Source of the DNA: Deltaproteobacteria bacterium
Lineage (GTDB): Bacteria > Desulfobacterota > Desulfuromonadia > Desulfuromonadales > Geopsychrobacteraceae
Length of the DNA stretch: 36,496 bases
Direction: 5' to 3'
NCBI GenBank assembly: GCA_013152145.1
Contig: JAADGW010000230.1
Coordinates: 1 to 36,496 of the forward strand
Made by a program: the position numbers and the translations under genes. Below the pieces are notes generated by a model. It had not been told where the DNA came from. It did not search any database and saw nothing but the letters and a program-made list of their open reading frames with translations. Of this stretch, positions 1-7,352 are shown piece after piece. The stretch's first letter is position 1. Each line of letters starts with the position of its first letter.

Positions 1-453
1 TTTTTTCTCGATGCGGTCGATTTCATCCGCAACTATGCCGATCGTTTCCATCACGCCAAAGAGGAAGATGTCCTGTTCGTTGCGCTGGTTGACAACGGTA
101 TGCCGGCAAAGCAGTCACCGATCGAAGCGATGCTGATAGAGCATGACCAGGGGCGGGCTTTCGTCCGGGCGCTGGAATCTGCCGCCGAAAAGGCTCTGGC
201 CGGAGAACCGGGACAGATTCCGCTGATCGCCGCAAACGCTAAAGGTTATGCAGAGCTGCTGCGTGGTCATATCGACAAGGAAGATAACATCCTCTACCCG
301 CTCGCCGAGCGGATACTGCCGGCGGAAGTTCGTCCCGGGATGTTGCAGAAATACCAGCAGGCCGCCGCAAAAACCCCCGGTCTGGAAGAGAAATACTGCT
401 GCCTGGTGGAAAAGTACGAACAACAGGCCGCCATGTCAGCGCCGCTTATCTGA
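1..453 (+). CDS. Hemerythrin HHE-domain protein (5' end outside window)
   Basis: The frame is open from base 1, so the start lies upstream; 150 residues are visible. Hemerythrin-like ligand motifs appear in order: FHHAKEED near visible residue 20, EHDQGR near 45, and HIDKEDNILYP near 85. This is the pattern of the HHE di-iron fold, which binds O2 or NO or senses oxygen in many anaerobes. The function of this copy is inference from the family. The gene converges on the CoA-transferase gene, with only three bases between the two stop codons and no obvious terminator. The first part (7-159) is repeated almost identically at 30924-31076, where the copy is broken. An internal ATG at 100 is not the natural start, because the HHAKEED motif lies upstream of it. 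Confidence 0.85.
   Translation, partial: FFLDAVDFIRNYADRFHHAKEEDVLFVALVDNGMPAKQSPIEAMLIEHDQGRAFVRALESAAEKALAGEPGQIPLIAANAKGYAELLRGHIDKEDNILYPLAERILPAEVRPGMLQKYQQAAAKTPGLEEKYCCLVEKYEQQAAMSAPLI
7..159 (+). repeat. Direct repeat copy 1 (hemerythrin segment)
   Basis: This 153-bp stretch matches 30924-31076 in the same orientation, with about five mismatches counted by eye (roughly 97% identity). Identity ends abruptly on both sides. The two copies are 30.9 kb apart and bracket most of the catabolic genes. Copy 1 lies in an intact reading frame; copy 2 does not. Confidence 0.9.
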
Positions 454-456
454 TCT

Positions 457-1722
457 TTAACGTCCGGTCTGATCAAGCTGCGATAGCGGCGGACAGGCAC
501 CGACAATCCCTTCGGCGGCCATCTGCAGACGCTCCTGTTCTGACAGGCCGAGCAGATCACCGAGAATTTCCGTATTGTGCTCGCCAAGGAATGGCGGTGC
601 CTGGTGATACTCAACCGGCGTCTGCGAAAACTTCATCGGGCTGCCGACCAGTGAGATCTTCCCGGCCTGCTGATGCTCCAGTTCAATGCGCATCTGTCGG
701 GCCTCGATCTGCGGATCGCTAAAGACTTCAGCGAGAGTGTTGATCGGGCCACAGGGGATACCTTCTCCCTCCAGCAGGTTTGTCCAGTCCGTGCTGTCGC
801 GCCGCAGCAAGGCCTGTTCAAGGATCGGGATCAGTACCTTGCGGTTCTCGACCCGGGCCGCGTTGCTGACAAACCGCGGATCATCGGCCAGTTCAGAATG
901 GCCCGCCAAGCTGCAGAATTTGCGGAATTGTCCATCGTTGCCGATCGCCAGGATGATATGGCCATCGGCAGTTGCCAACGCTTGATAGGGGACGATATTG
1001 GGGTGGGCGTTGCCGAGTCGTTGGGGTTCACAGCCGCTGGTCAGATAGTTCATTGCCTGGTTCGCCAAGGTTGCGACCTGCACGTCAAGCAGCGCCAGAT
1101 CGATATGTTGTCCCTCGCCGGTTCGCTCCCGGTGGGCAAGAGCCGCCAGCACCGAGGTGCTGGCGTACATGCCGGTAAAAATATCGACGATCGCGACGCC
1201 GACTTTCATCGGTCCGCCCCCCGGCTCGCCATCGGGTTCCCCAGTAACGCTCATCATCCCGCCCATCCCCTGGATCAGAAAATCGTAGCCGGCTCGCTGC
1301 CGATAGGGCCCAGTCTGACCGAATCCGGTAATCGAACAGTAGATTAGCCGCGGATTGATCTGCTTCAGCGTTTCATAATCGAGCCCATATTTAGCCAGTC
1401 CGCCGACTTTGAAGTTCTCCAGCAGGATATCGCTCTGTTCCGCCAGACGACAGATCAGCTCCCGTCCTGCCGGACGGGTGAAATCGATACAGACCGATTT
1501 TTTGCCACGATTGGCGGAGAGAAAATAAGCGGCATCAGTCGTCGGGTTCCCTTCGCTATCGGTCAGGAAAGGAGGGCCCCAGCCACGGGTGTCATCTCCG
1601 ACTCCCGGCCGTTCGACCTTGATAACCTCAGCGCCGAGATCGGCCAGTGTTTGACCGGCCCAGGGACCGGCCAGTATCCGGCTGAGATCCAATACGCGAA
1701 TATGACTGAGCGGACCCGCCAT
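457..1722 (-). CDS. CaiB/BaiF (class III) CoA-transferase, probably acting on glutarate
   Basis: This 421-residue protein has the full length of family III CoA-transferases. The N terminus carries the family signature RVLDLSRILAGPW and the segment GAEVIKVERP. The acyl-carrying aspartate is probably Asp180, in VDIFTGMYA. The start ATG has an AAAGGA site nine bases upstream. Family III members move CoA between dicarboxylic or hydroxy acids (formyl-CoA:oxalate, succinyl-CoA:glutarate/HMG). It lies 157 bp downstream of a glutaryl-CoA dehydrogenase gene on the same strand, so I infer succinyl-CoA (or acetyl-CoA):glutarate CoA transfer, which would feed that enzyme. The sequence does not prove the substrate; other dicarboxylates are possible. 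It is the last gene of the operon starting at 4795. Confidence 0.85.
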   Translation of the reverse strand: MAGPLSHIRVLDLSRILAGPWAGQTLADLGAEVIKVERPGVGDDTRGWGPPFLTDSEGNPTTDAAYFLSANRGKKSVCIDFTRPAGRELICRLAEQSDILLENFKVGGLAKYGLDYETLKQINPRLIYCSITGFGQTGPYRQRAGYDFLIQGMGGMMSVTGEPDGEPGGGPMKVGVAIVDIFTGMYASTSVLAALAHRERTGEGQHIDLALLDVQVATLANQAMNYLTSGCEPQRLGNAHPNIVPYQALATADGHIILAIGNDGQFRKFCSLAGHSELADDPRFVSNAARVENRKVLIPILEQALLRRDSTDWTNLLEGEGIPCGPINTLAEVFSDPQIEARQMRIELEHQQAGKISLVGSPMKFSQTPVEYHQAPPFLGEHNTEILGDLLGLSEQERLQMAAEGIVGACPPLSQLDQTGR

Positions 1723-1879
1723 GATTGTTAATCCTTTCTTCTACAGTTCATAAGTCGGGAGCTTTTCGGTCAGAATTGGCAGCGGGCTATGGCGCGCTGA
1801 CATCGGCCAGCGCGTCAAAGCGATCCGCAGAGATTCGCCGATAAAGATTTCCGACAGCGGAAAGCCTTCTTTTCCAGAA

Positions 1880-3061
1880 TCAGCTGCGATAGGCTGGAAT
1901 GCCGGTAACCTGCTGGCCGATGATCAGGGTGTGCATATCGTGGGTTCCCTCGTAGGTGTAGACCGATTCCAGGTTGTTGGCGTGGCGCATGATCGGGTAT
2001 TCGCTCATGATGCCGTTGGCTCCCAGGATTGTCCGTGCGGTGCGAGCAATTTCCAGGGCGATGTGAACGTTGTTCCGTTTGGCCATGGAGACCTGGGCCG
2101 GGGTGTAGTTGCCGGCGTCCTTCAGCCGCCCCAGTTGCATGACCAGCAGCTGCCCCTTGGTTAGTTCGGTAACCATCTCGGCGAGTTTTTTCTGCTGCAA
2201 CTGATAGGAGGCGATCGGCTTGTCGAACTGGATGCGGCTCAGCGAGTAGTCGAGGGCGGTCTGGTAGCAGGCATCTGCTGCACCGAGTGCCCCCCAGGCG
2301 ATCCCGTAGCGGGCCTGGGTCAGGCAGCCGAGCGGTCCTTTGATTCCTTTGACGTGTGGCAGCAGGCTCTCTTCTTCGTTGACAATAATATCCTCGAGCA
2401 CCAGTTCGCTGGTCACCGAGGCGCGCAGGCTCCATTTGCCCGTCATCTTCGGTGCGCTGAAGCCGGGGGTGTCAGTCTTCACCAGAAAGCCGCGAATCCC
2501 GTCTTCGGTTTGTGCCCAGACGATTGCGACATCAGCGACACTGCCGTTGGTGATCCACATCTTGGTGCCGTTGATTTTCCACTTACCGTTTTTTTCGCGG
2601 ATCGCACGGGTGCGCATGCCGCTTGGATTGGAGCCGAAATCGGGTTCGGTCAGACCGAAACAGCCAATCACTTCACCGGTGGCCATGCGTGGTAACCAGT
2701 AATCCTTTTGTGCTTCGCTGCCGTAAGCGAAAATGGGATACATGACCAACGAGCCCTGCACCGAAGCGAAGCTGCGCAGGCCGGAGTCGCCACGCTCCAG
2801 CTCGTACATCAGCAGGCCGTAGGCAACGTTGGAGAGTCCGGCGCAGCCGTACTTCTCGGGCAGATTGGGGCCGAAAAACCCCAGCTCTCCCATCGGTTTG
2901 ATCAGCTCCGCGGGGAAGGTCTCATTGAGGGCGTGCTGCTCGATATCCGGCAGCACCCGCTCATTGACGAATTGCCGGGCGGTCTCCCGCACCAGTTTCT
3001 CCTCGTCGCTGAGAAGCCCCTGAAAATCCATGTAATCGGTGATGTCTGTACGTGTGCTCAT
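1880..3061 (-). CDS. gcdH: Glutaryl-CoA dehydrogenase
   Basis: This is a 393-residue acyl-CoA dehydrogenase that oxidises glutaryl-CoA, normally decarboxylating it to crotonyl-CoA, with FAD and an electron-transfer flavoprotein. It follows human GCDH closely: SGLRS with Arg96 (substrate carboxylate site), GCFGLTEPDFGSNPS, KMWITNG, ARYGIAWGALGA, and TYEGTHD with the catalytic Glu371. Tyr370 just before this Glu is the residue type I recall from decarboxylating enzymes, so crotonyl-CoA is the likelier product. I chose the ATG at 3061 because AGGAG lies a few bases upstream; the frame stays open to 3259, but that extension is unlike the family. Its neighbours are an aminotransferase and the TIGR04076-like gene upstream, and a CoA-transferase downstream, all on the same strand. 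Confidence 0.93.
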   Translation of the reverse strand: MSTRTDITDYMDFQGLLSDEEKLVRETARQFVNERVLPDIEQHALNETFPAELIKPMGELGFFGPNLPEKYGCAGLSNVAYGLLMYELERGDSGLRSFASVQGSLVMYPIFAYGSEAQKDYWLPRMATGEVIGCFGLTEPDFGSNPSGMRTRAIREKNGKWKINGTKMWITNGSVADVAIVWAQTEDGIRGFLVKTDTPGFSAPKMTGKWSLRASVTSELVLEDIIVNEEESLLPHVKGIKGPLGCLTQARYGIAWGALGAADACYQTALDYSLSRIQFDKPIASYQLQQKKLAEMVTELTKGQLLVMQLGRLKDAGNYTPAQVSMAKRNNVHIALEIARTARTILGANGIMSEYPIMRHANNLESVYTYEGTHDMHTLIIGQQVTGIPAYRS

Positions 3062-3155
3062 CTGTTGTCTCCTGTGTGTCCTGCAGCCGCGGGCAGGTGG
3101 GGAAGGGCCTTGCAGCCGCAGGCCCCCTGTCCGGGGTCGAATGTTCAGCTTAAAT

Positions 3156-3440
3156 TTAAAATCGGGGGGCCGGGTGACAGCTGCTGATGGCAAACTCCAC
3201 CAGCTTGTCCGGGCAACAAACCCGGTAGTTACCGTCAAAGCCCATTGCCGGAGATTCAATACCGAAGCGCGCGGTCATGATCCAGGGGTAGATTCCCGCC
3301 AGGGCCGTCACGCAGACTGGCGCTGATTCGCGGTAGTCGATCAGCGAACCGTTCAGGTAGATGGTCGCCCCTTTTTTCATCAGCGGGCAGCCGGAGTGGG
3401 TGACAACGATTTTGACTTTATTTTCTGGATCGACTTTCAA
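3156..3440 (-). CDS. TIGR04076-like small conserved protein
   Basis: This 94-residue protein resembles the uncharacterised TIGR04076 family. It shares a short Cys-containing start (SGCPLMKKG), a central IYPWIMTARFG segment and a C-terminal RVCCPDKLVEFAI. I know of no firm function for the family. The start codon is TTG at 3440, supported by GGAGG five bases upstream; no better ATG exists. The gene begins 20 bp after the aminotransferase stop and ends 94 bp before gcdH, so it is co-transcribed with both. Five cysteines, including a CC pair, could bind metal or undergo redox chemistry, but that is speculation. The family call is from pattern recognition of the central and C-terminal motifs. Confidence 0.7.
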   Translation of the reverse strand: MKVDPENKVKIVVTHSGCPLMKKGATIYLNGSLIDYRESAPVCVTALAGIYPWIMTARFGIESPAMGFDGNYRVCCPDKLVEFAISSCHPAPRF

Positions 3441-3460
3441 TACAGCCTCCGTATCAAGTT

Positions 3461-4795
3461 TCAGGTTCCGCCGGCCAGTTTCTGCGCTGCGGAGTGCTTC
3501 AGTTCTTGCAGCGACTCTTCTAGGATACTCAATCCTTGCTCCAGCTGCTCATCGGTGATCACCAGTGGCATCAGAACCCGCAGTACGTTGCCGAAATTGC
3601 CGCAAGAGATCAGGATCAGCCCCTTCTGATAACAGAGCTGGGTCAGTTTTTTCGCTTCTTCGGCCGCGGGTTCTTTGGTTTGCCGGTCGCGGACCAGTTC
3701 CAGCGCCAGCATCGGCCCCTTACCGCGCACCTCGCCAATGATTTCGTGCTCGGTCTGCAGTTTCTCAAAGCGGCTGCGCAGGGTTTCTCCCAACTGTTCG
3801 GCACGCTGCAGCAGGCCATCCTCAATCAGGATTTCCAGGACCGCTTGAGCCGCCCTCACTGCCAGCGGATTGCCTCCATAAGTACTGCCAAGGCCACCGA
3901 CATGCGGCTTGTTCATAATCTCGCTGCGGCCGGTCACGGCACTCAACGGCAATCCGGCGGCCAGACTTTTTGCGGTGGTGATCAGATCGGGTTCGATCCC
4001 CCAATGCTCGCAGGCGAAAACCTTGCCTGTCCGGCCCATGCCGGTCTGGACCTCGTCGACGATCAGCAGGATGCCGTGCTTGCGGCAGATCTGCTGCAGT
4101 TTGGGGAAATACTCCGGCGGCGGGGTGATAAAGCCCCCTTCGCCCTGGATCGGTTCGACGATGACCGCGGCAACCTGCTCGGCGGCAACGTGGGTGATGA
4201 AGAAATCCTCCAGCAGGTCGGCGCAGGCCACCTTGCAGTCGGGGTATTTCTGTCCTATCGGGCAGCGGTAGCAGTAGGCGTAGGGCATTCGGTAGGTTTC
4301 CGCCGCAAAGGGGCCGAAGCCGAATTTGTAGGGTTTGACCTTGCTGGTCAGGGTCATTCCCAGACTGGTCCGCCCGTGAAAACCGTTCTCGAAGGAGATC
4401 ACCGCCGGTCGTCCGGTAGCATAGCGGGCGATCTTTACAGCGTTTTCCACCGCTTCGGCACCGGAGTTGAGGAACATGGTCATCTTTTCCGCGCGCCCCG
4501 GTGCCAGTTCGTTGAGTCGGGCAGCCAGCTCGATGTAGGGCTCGTAGGGGGCGATATGAAAACAGGTGTGCAGGTACTTGTCGGCCTGATCCTTGATCGC
4601 TTCGACAACCTTGGGGTGACAGTGACCGACGTTGTTGACGCCGATGCCGCCGGCAAAGTCGAGCAGTTCCCGGCCGTCGGCGTCGATCATGATCGCTCCC
4701 TTGGCTGCGGTGATGAAAGACGGAGTGGTAACGGCCAGCCCCGGCGGGGTGTGCTGATTGCGAAGTTTCATCAATTGGTCATTGCGTGTGCTCAT
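3461..4795 (-). CDS. gabT: Class III omega-aminotransferase (4-aminobutyrate / 5-aminovalerate type)
   Basis: This 444-residue PLP enzyme has the class III fold. NSGAEAVENAVKIAR binds the cofactor phosphate, VDEVQTGMGRTG holds the PLP aspartate, and TTAKSLAAGLP gives the Schiff-base Lys276. It moves an omega-amino group to 2-oxoglutarate, making glutamate and a semialdehyde. As first gene of an operon with glutaryl-CoA dehydrogenase and a CoA-transferase, it fits 5-aminovalerate to glutarate semialdehyde (DavT role) at least as well as GABA. A four-cysteine motif, C-x2-C-x8-C-x3-C (Cys175, 178, 187, 191), is shared with the paralogue at 29451-30794. The ATG has AAGGAGC eight bases upstream. 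The gene is divergent from the sigma-54 activator at 5157, which may control it. Confidence 0.88.
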   Translation of the reverse strand: MSTRNDQLMKLRNQHTPPGLAVTTPSFITAAKGAIMIDADGRELLDFAGGIGVNNVGHCHPKVVEAIKDQADKYLHTCFHIAPYEPYIELAARLNELAPGRAEKMTMFLNSGAEAVENAVKIARYATGRPAVISFENGFHGRTSLGMTLTSKVKPYKFGFGPFAAETYRMPYAYCYRCPIGQKYPDCKVACADLLEDFFITHVAAEQVAAVIVEPIQGEGGFITPPPEYFPKLQQICRKHGILLIVDEVQTGMGRTGKVFACEHWGIEPDLITTAKSLAAGLPLSAVTGRSEIMNKPHVGGLGSTYGGNPLAVRAAQAVLEILIEDGLLQRAEQLGETLRSRFEKLQTEHEIIGEVRGKGPMLALELVRDRQTKEPAAEEAKKLTQLCYQKGLILISCGNFGNVLRVLMPLVITDEQLEQGLSILEESLQELKHSAAQKLAGGT

Positions 4796-4929
4796 AAGCG
4801 TTGCTCCTTAGCTCTATAGGTTCCGTTCGGGACAAGCGAATATCCATGCGTAGCTGAGGTCGATCACCGTAATAAGGCCGCGGCGACAGTTGCCTGGTGA
4901 TTATTTATCATTCGACTGTCAGGCTTAAT

Positions 4930-4945
4930 TTCAAAGACCGTACCA
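4930..4945 (-). promoter_or_regulatory. Weak sigma-54 (-24/-12) promoter candidate for the aminotransferase-gcdH operon
   Basis: On the minus strand this reads TGGTAC-N5-TTGAA, against the consensus TGGCAC-N5-TTGCW. The -24 GG is present, but the -12 GC is GA, a serious weakness. Position (about 135 bp before the aminotransferase ATG) and the dyad about 110 bp further upstream fit an enhancer-dependent promoter. It is listed as the best candidate in the 4796-5156 spacer; no other convincing promoter was seen there. Confidence 0.25.
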
Positions 4946-5051
4946 AGGCCAATAAACAGCCGTCATAGCTTGTTTTGAGACTGAGATGGGTACGCAGTGA
5001 GTGATGGTCCGGAGAAACTTTGTGGCAAGGAACGATAAATAGTTTCCGATT

Positions 5052-5074
5052 TGCATAAACCTTGCGTTTATGCA
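5052..5074. promoter_or_regulatory. 9-bp inverted repeat in the divergent spacer, possible activator site
   Basis: TGCATAAAC (5052-5060) and GTTTATGCA (5066-5074) are perfect inverted arms around CTTGC. With the preceding T, the half-site TTGCATAAA resembles the TTGCACAAA half-site of the dyads at 6917-6938 and 6982-6995. It lies between divergent genes, about 80 bp upstream of activator 1. A role as enhancer site or autoregulatory operator for that activator is inference. Confidence 0.45.
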
Positions 5075-5156
5075 TAATGCTGAGAGAGATCCGTTCAAAA
5101 ATGGATTTCAGCACACAAGAGTTTTGTTATGTCGCGGTAAAAAAGGAACCATAGAG

Positions 5157-6905
5157 ATGACCGATAATGATCTGAACTTCACTGGCGAAGCGTTGGATAA
5201 TTTACGCCACACCCTGCTGAATGCCGCTGGTGAAGGCTTGCTGGCGGTCAACACCCTTGGCATTACCCTGCTCGCCAACCGGGTTGCCCGCGAGGGTCTC
5301 GGTTGCTACCCGGGTATTTCCTTAAAAGAAGCCATCCCGGAACTCTGGCCACACGTCTCCGAAACCCTGCAAGACCGGCAGCGGCGGGTGGAAATCCCGG
5401 TGCAGCTGGGGGGAACCAGCTTTTTGACGCGGATCAGTCCCGTGCTGGCTGATGGCGAACTGGCCGGAGCGGTGTGTGTGCTTGAAGAACGCACCAAGCT
5501 GAATGAGCTGGCCGGTGAGATGCTCGCCTACCAGGATCTGACCCACGAACTGGACGCGATTATCGACTCATCCTCCGACGGTTTGTGGATCTGTGATGCT
5601 CAGGCCAAGGTTATCCGTATCAACCGGGCCTCGGAGCGGATCAACAACATCAGCGCCGAAGAGGTGGTCGGGCGCAACATGACCGAACTGATCGAGCACG
5701 GTTTCATCGACCGCTCGGTCACTTTTGAGGTCATCAAAACCGGGCAGGTCAGCAACATTTTGCAGCAGCGCGGCGAGCGCAAGCTGATCCTGACCGGGAC
5801 ACCGGTTTTTGACAGTGATGGCGCCCTGCTGCGGGTTGTGGTCAGCGAACGTGACATCACCGAAATCGACACCCTGCAGCGCAACCTGGAGGAGCAGGAG
5901 GCGATGAAGGATCAGTTCCGGCTGCAGGTACTGGAGCTGCAGCAAGCGTTCCAGAATTCGCGCCAGGTGATCGCCAGAAGCCCCTGTATGGTTAAGTCGC
6001 TGACCCAGGCATTGAAGGTCAGCGGAGCCAATTCGTCGGTGCTGATCCTCGGTGAATCGGGGGTCGGTAAAGGGTTGATCGCCGACCTGATCCACAAGAA
6101 TTCCAGCCGTGCCGAAAAGCCGATGATCAAGATCAACTGCGGCGCCATCCCCGAATCGCTGATCGAATCGGAATTGTTCGGCTATGAAAAGGGGGCTTTT
6201 ACCGGTGCCCAGGGGAGCAAACCGGGCTATTTCGAAATGGCCGACGGCGGCCTGCTGTTCCTTGACGAAATCGCCGAACTGCCGCTTTCCTCGCAGGTGA
6301 AACTGCTACGTTTTCTCGAAGATGGCCAGATCATGCGGCTGGGGGGGACCAAACCGAAAACCGTCGACGTGCGGATTCTCGCCGCCACTCACCGTGATCT
6401 GGAGAAGATGGTCGAAAAGGGGAAGTTCCGCCTCGATCTCTATTATCGGCTGAACGTTATCCCGATTTATGTCCCGGCGGTGCGCGAACGCAAAGACTGC
6501 ATTTTGCCGCTGATTCGCTACTATCTCGACCTCTTCGGCGAGCAGACCAAGGTCAGCAGACGCCTGACCAGGGCCGCCTCGGATGCCCTGCTTAACTACA
6601 GCTATCCCGGCAATGTCCGGGAGCTGATGAACCTCTGTGAACGGCTGGTGGTGATGTCTGAAACCGAACTGATCGACCTGCCCGATCTGCCCGGCCACGT
6701 AGCCCGCCGTGCTATCCAGGAGAACGCATCGACCAGCGACGATTGGCCCGAGCAGATGTCGCTGCGGCAGATCATTGAAAGCGTCGAGCGGGCGGTGTTG
6801 AACAAGGGAACGGAAAGATACAAGAACCAGGCACGCATGGCCGAGGCCCTCAATGTTAACCAGTCGACCATCACCCGCAAGCTGAAACGTTACGGCATCC
6901 GCTGA
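5157..6905 (+). CDS. Sigma-54-dependent PAS transcriptional activator 1
   Basis: This 582-residue enhancer-binding protein starts with two PAS-like sensory domains (about 15-115 and 130-240). A short linker/coiled segment (240-270) follows, then the AAA+ domain: Walker A GESGVGKG at 299-306, the sigma-54 contact loop GAFTGA at 346-351, and Walker B GGLLFLDEI near 364-372. A Fis-type helix-turn-helix ends the protein (RMAEALNVNQSTITRKLKRYGI). I chose the ATG at 5157, preceded by AAGGA, over an in-frame ATG at 5070. There is no receiver domain, so the PAS region probably senses a ligand or redox state. It is divergent from the glutarate operon and upstream of a sigma-54-promoted aldehyde dehydrogenase; both are plausible targets. 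It is a full-length paralogue of the protein at 17008-18768. Confidence 0.93.
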   Translation: MTDNDLNFTGEALDNLRHTLLNAAGEGLLAVNTLGITLLANRVAREGLGCYPGISLKEAIPELWPHVSETLQDRQRRVEIPVQLGGTSFLTRISPVLADGELAGAVCVLEERTKLNELAGEMLAYQDLTHELDAIIDSSSDGLWICDAQAKVIRINRASERINNISAEEVVGRNMTELIEHGFIDRSVTFEVIKTGQVSNILQQRGERKLILTGTPVFDSDGALLRVVVSERDITEIDTLQRNLEEQEAMKDQFRLQVLELQQAFQNSRQVIARSPCMVKSLTQALKVSGANSSVLILGESGVGKGLIADLIHKNSSRAEKPMIKINCGAIPESLIESELFGYEKGAFTGAQGSKPGYFEMADGGLLFLDEIAELPLSSQVKLLRFLEDGQIMRLGGTKPKTVDVRILAATHRDLEKMVEKGKFRLDLYYRLNVIPIYVPAVRERKDCILPLIRYYLDLFGEQTKVSRRLTRAASDALLNYSYPGNVRELMNLCERLVVMSETELIDLPDLPGHVARRAIQENASTSDDWPEQMSLRQIIESVERAVLNKGTERYKNQARMAEALNVNQSTITRKLKRYGIR

Positions 6906-6916
6906 AACCGAATGGT

Positions 6917-6938
6917 GATCTTGCACAAATGCAAGATC
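6917..6938. promoter_or_regulatory. Upstream activator dyad 1 (core TTGCACAAATGCAA)
   Basis: The 22-bp site has perfect 9-bp arms (GATCTTGCA / TGCAAGATC) around CAAA. Its 14-bp core is the exact reverse complement of the core at 6982-6995. The two lie about 115-195 bp upstream of the -24 element at 7111, the usual distance for enhancer sites of sigma-54 activators. It starts 11 bp after the activator 1 stop and has no T-tract, so a terminator is less likely. The cognate protein is probably activator 1 (inference). Confidence 0.7.
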
Positions 6939-6981
6939 GTCACCTGAACCACTCCCTCGTTGTACCCCTTCAACCCTATTT

Positions 6982-6995
6982 TTGCATTTGTGCAA
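6982..6995. promoter_or_regulatory. Upstream activator dyad 2 (core TTGCATTTGTGCAA)
   Basis: TTGCA-TTTG-TGCAA is the exact reverse complement of the dyad 1 core. The centres are about 60 bp apart (near six helical turns), which would place two activator dimers on similar faces of the DNA. The -24 element begins about 115 bp downstream. Confidence 0.7.
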
Positions 6996-7110
6996 GGAAA
7001 TATGACCCCATATTTCCCTCCTCAATGCCTCCTTTCCGGGCGCATCCCGACAAAGCAGGCCCGATTCATACACACAGCTGTATCTGCGGCAAAACCGGCA
7101 AAACAGTGTT

Positions 7111-7126
7111 TGGCACCACCTTTGCT
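7111..7126 (+). promoter_or_regulatory. Sigma-54 (-24/-12) promoter for the aldehyde dehydrogenase gene
   Basis: TGGCAC (7111-7116), a 5-bp spacer, then TTGCT (7122-7126) is a full match to the TGGCAC-N5-TTGCW consensus, with an extra T before it. Transcription should begin near 7137. The dehydrogenase start is at 7353, giving a leader of about 215 nt that contains the miniature element. Two dyads sit upstream, as expected for an enhancer-dependent promoter. Confidence 0.85.
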
Positions 7127-7200
7127 ATTTAATCGGGACAGACTGAGCTGCTGTTGATGCTCTGAGCTTCGCGGCATGAAAACTGAACCACTATGCCCTG

Positions 7201-7287
7201 AAAGTTTTGTAACTATTCAGCCGGATGGCCTTGGAGTGGGTAGTGCGAGGTCATATCCACCGCGCTGCTGAATAGTTACAAGGTTTT
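7201..7287. mobile_element. 71-bp IS66-like miniature inverted-repeat element with near-perfect 8-bp target duplication
   Basis: GTAACTATTCAGC (7209-7221) and GCTGAATAGTTAC (7267-7279) are perfect 13-bp terminal inverted repeats. The flanking octamers AAAGTTTT (7201-7208) and AAGGTTTT (7280-7287) match at seven of eight positions. Ends starting GTAA and 8-bp target duplications are typical of the IS66 family. At 71 bp it has no coding capacity and would need a transposase from elsewhere. It lies between the sigma-54 promoter and the dehydrogenase start, so it is transcribed and could fold as a hairpin in the leader. Confidence 0.65.
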
Positions 7288-7352
7288 TAAATAAATCCGT
7301 ACATTTTCGCTGGCGTGTTGTGGCTATAACCACCGAATCAAAGGAGCAAACA

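Noticed and set aside
3062-3259. 66-residue N-terminal extension of gcdH
   Set aside because: The sequence is unlike acyl-CoA dehydrogenases, overlaps the TIGR04076-like gene, and a strong ribosome site precedes the ATG at 3061.
3536-4819. 427-codon open frame on the plus strand
   Set aside because: It is antisense to the aminotransferase gene, whose motifs are complete; the predicted protein has no recognisable family features.
6917-6938. Reading of dyad 1 as a terminator for activator 1
   Set aside because: No T-tract, and its core recurs exactly as the reverse complement at 6982-6995 in front of a sigma-54 promoter, which fits activator sites better.
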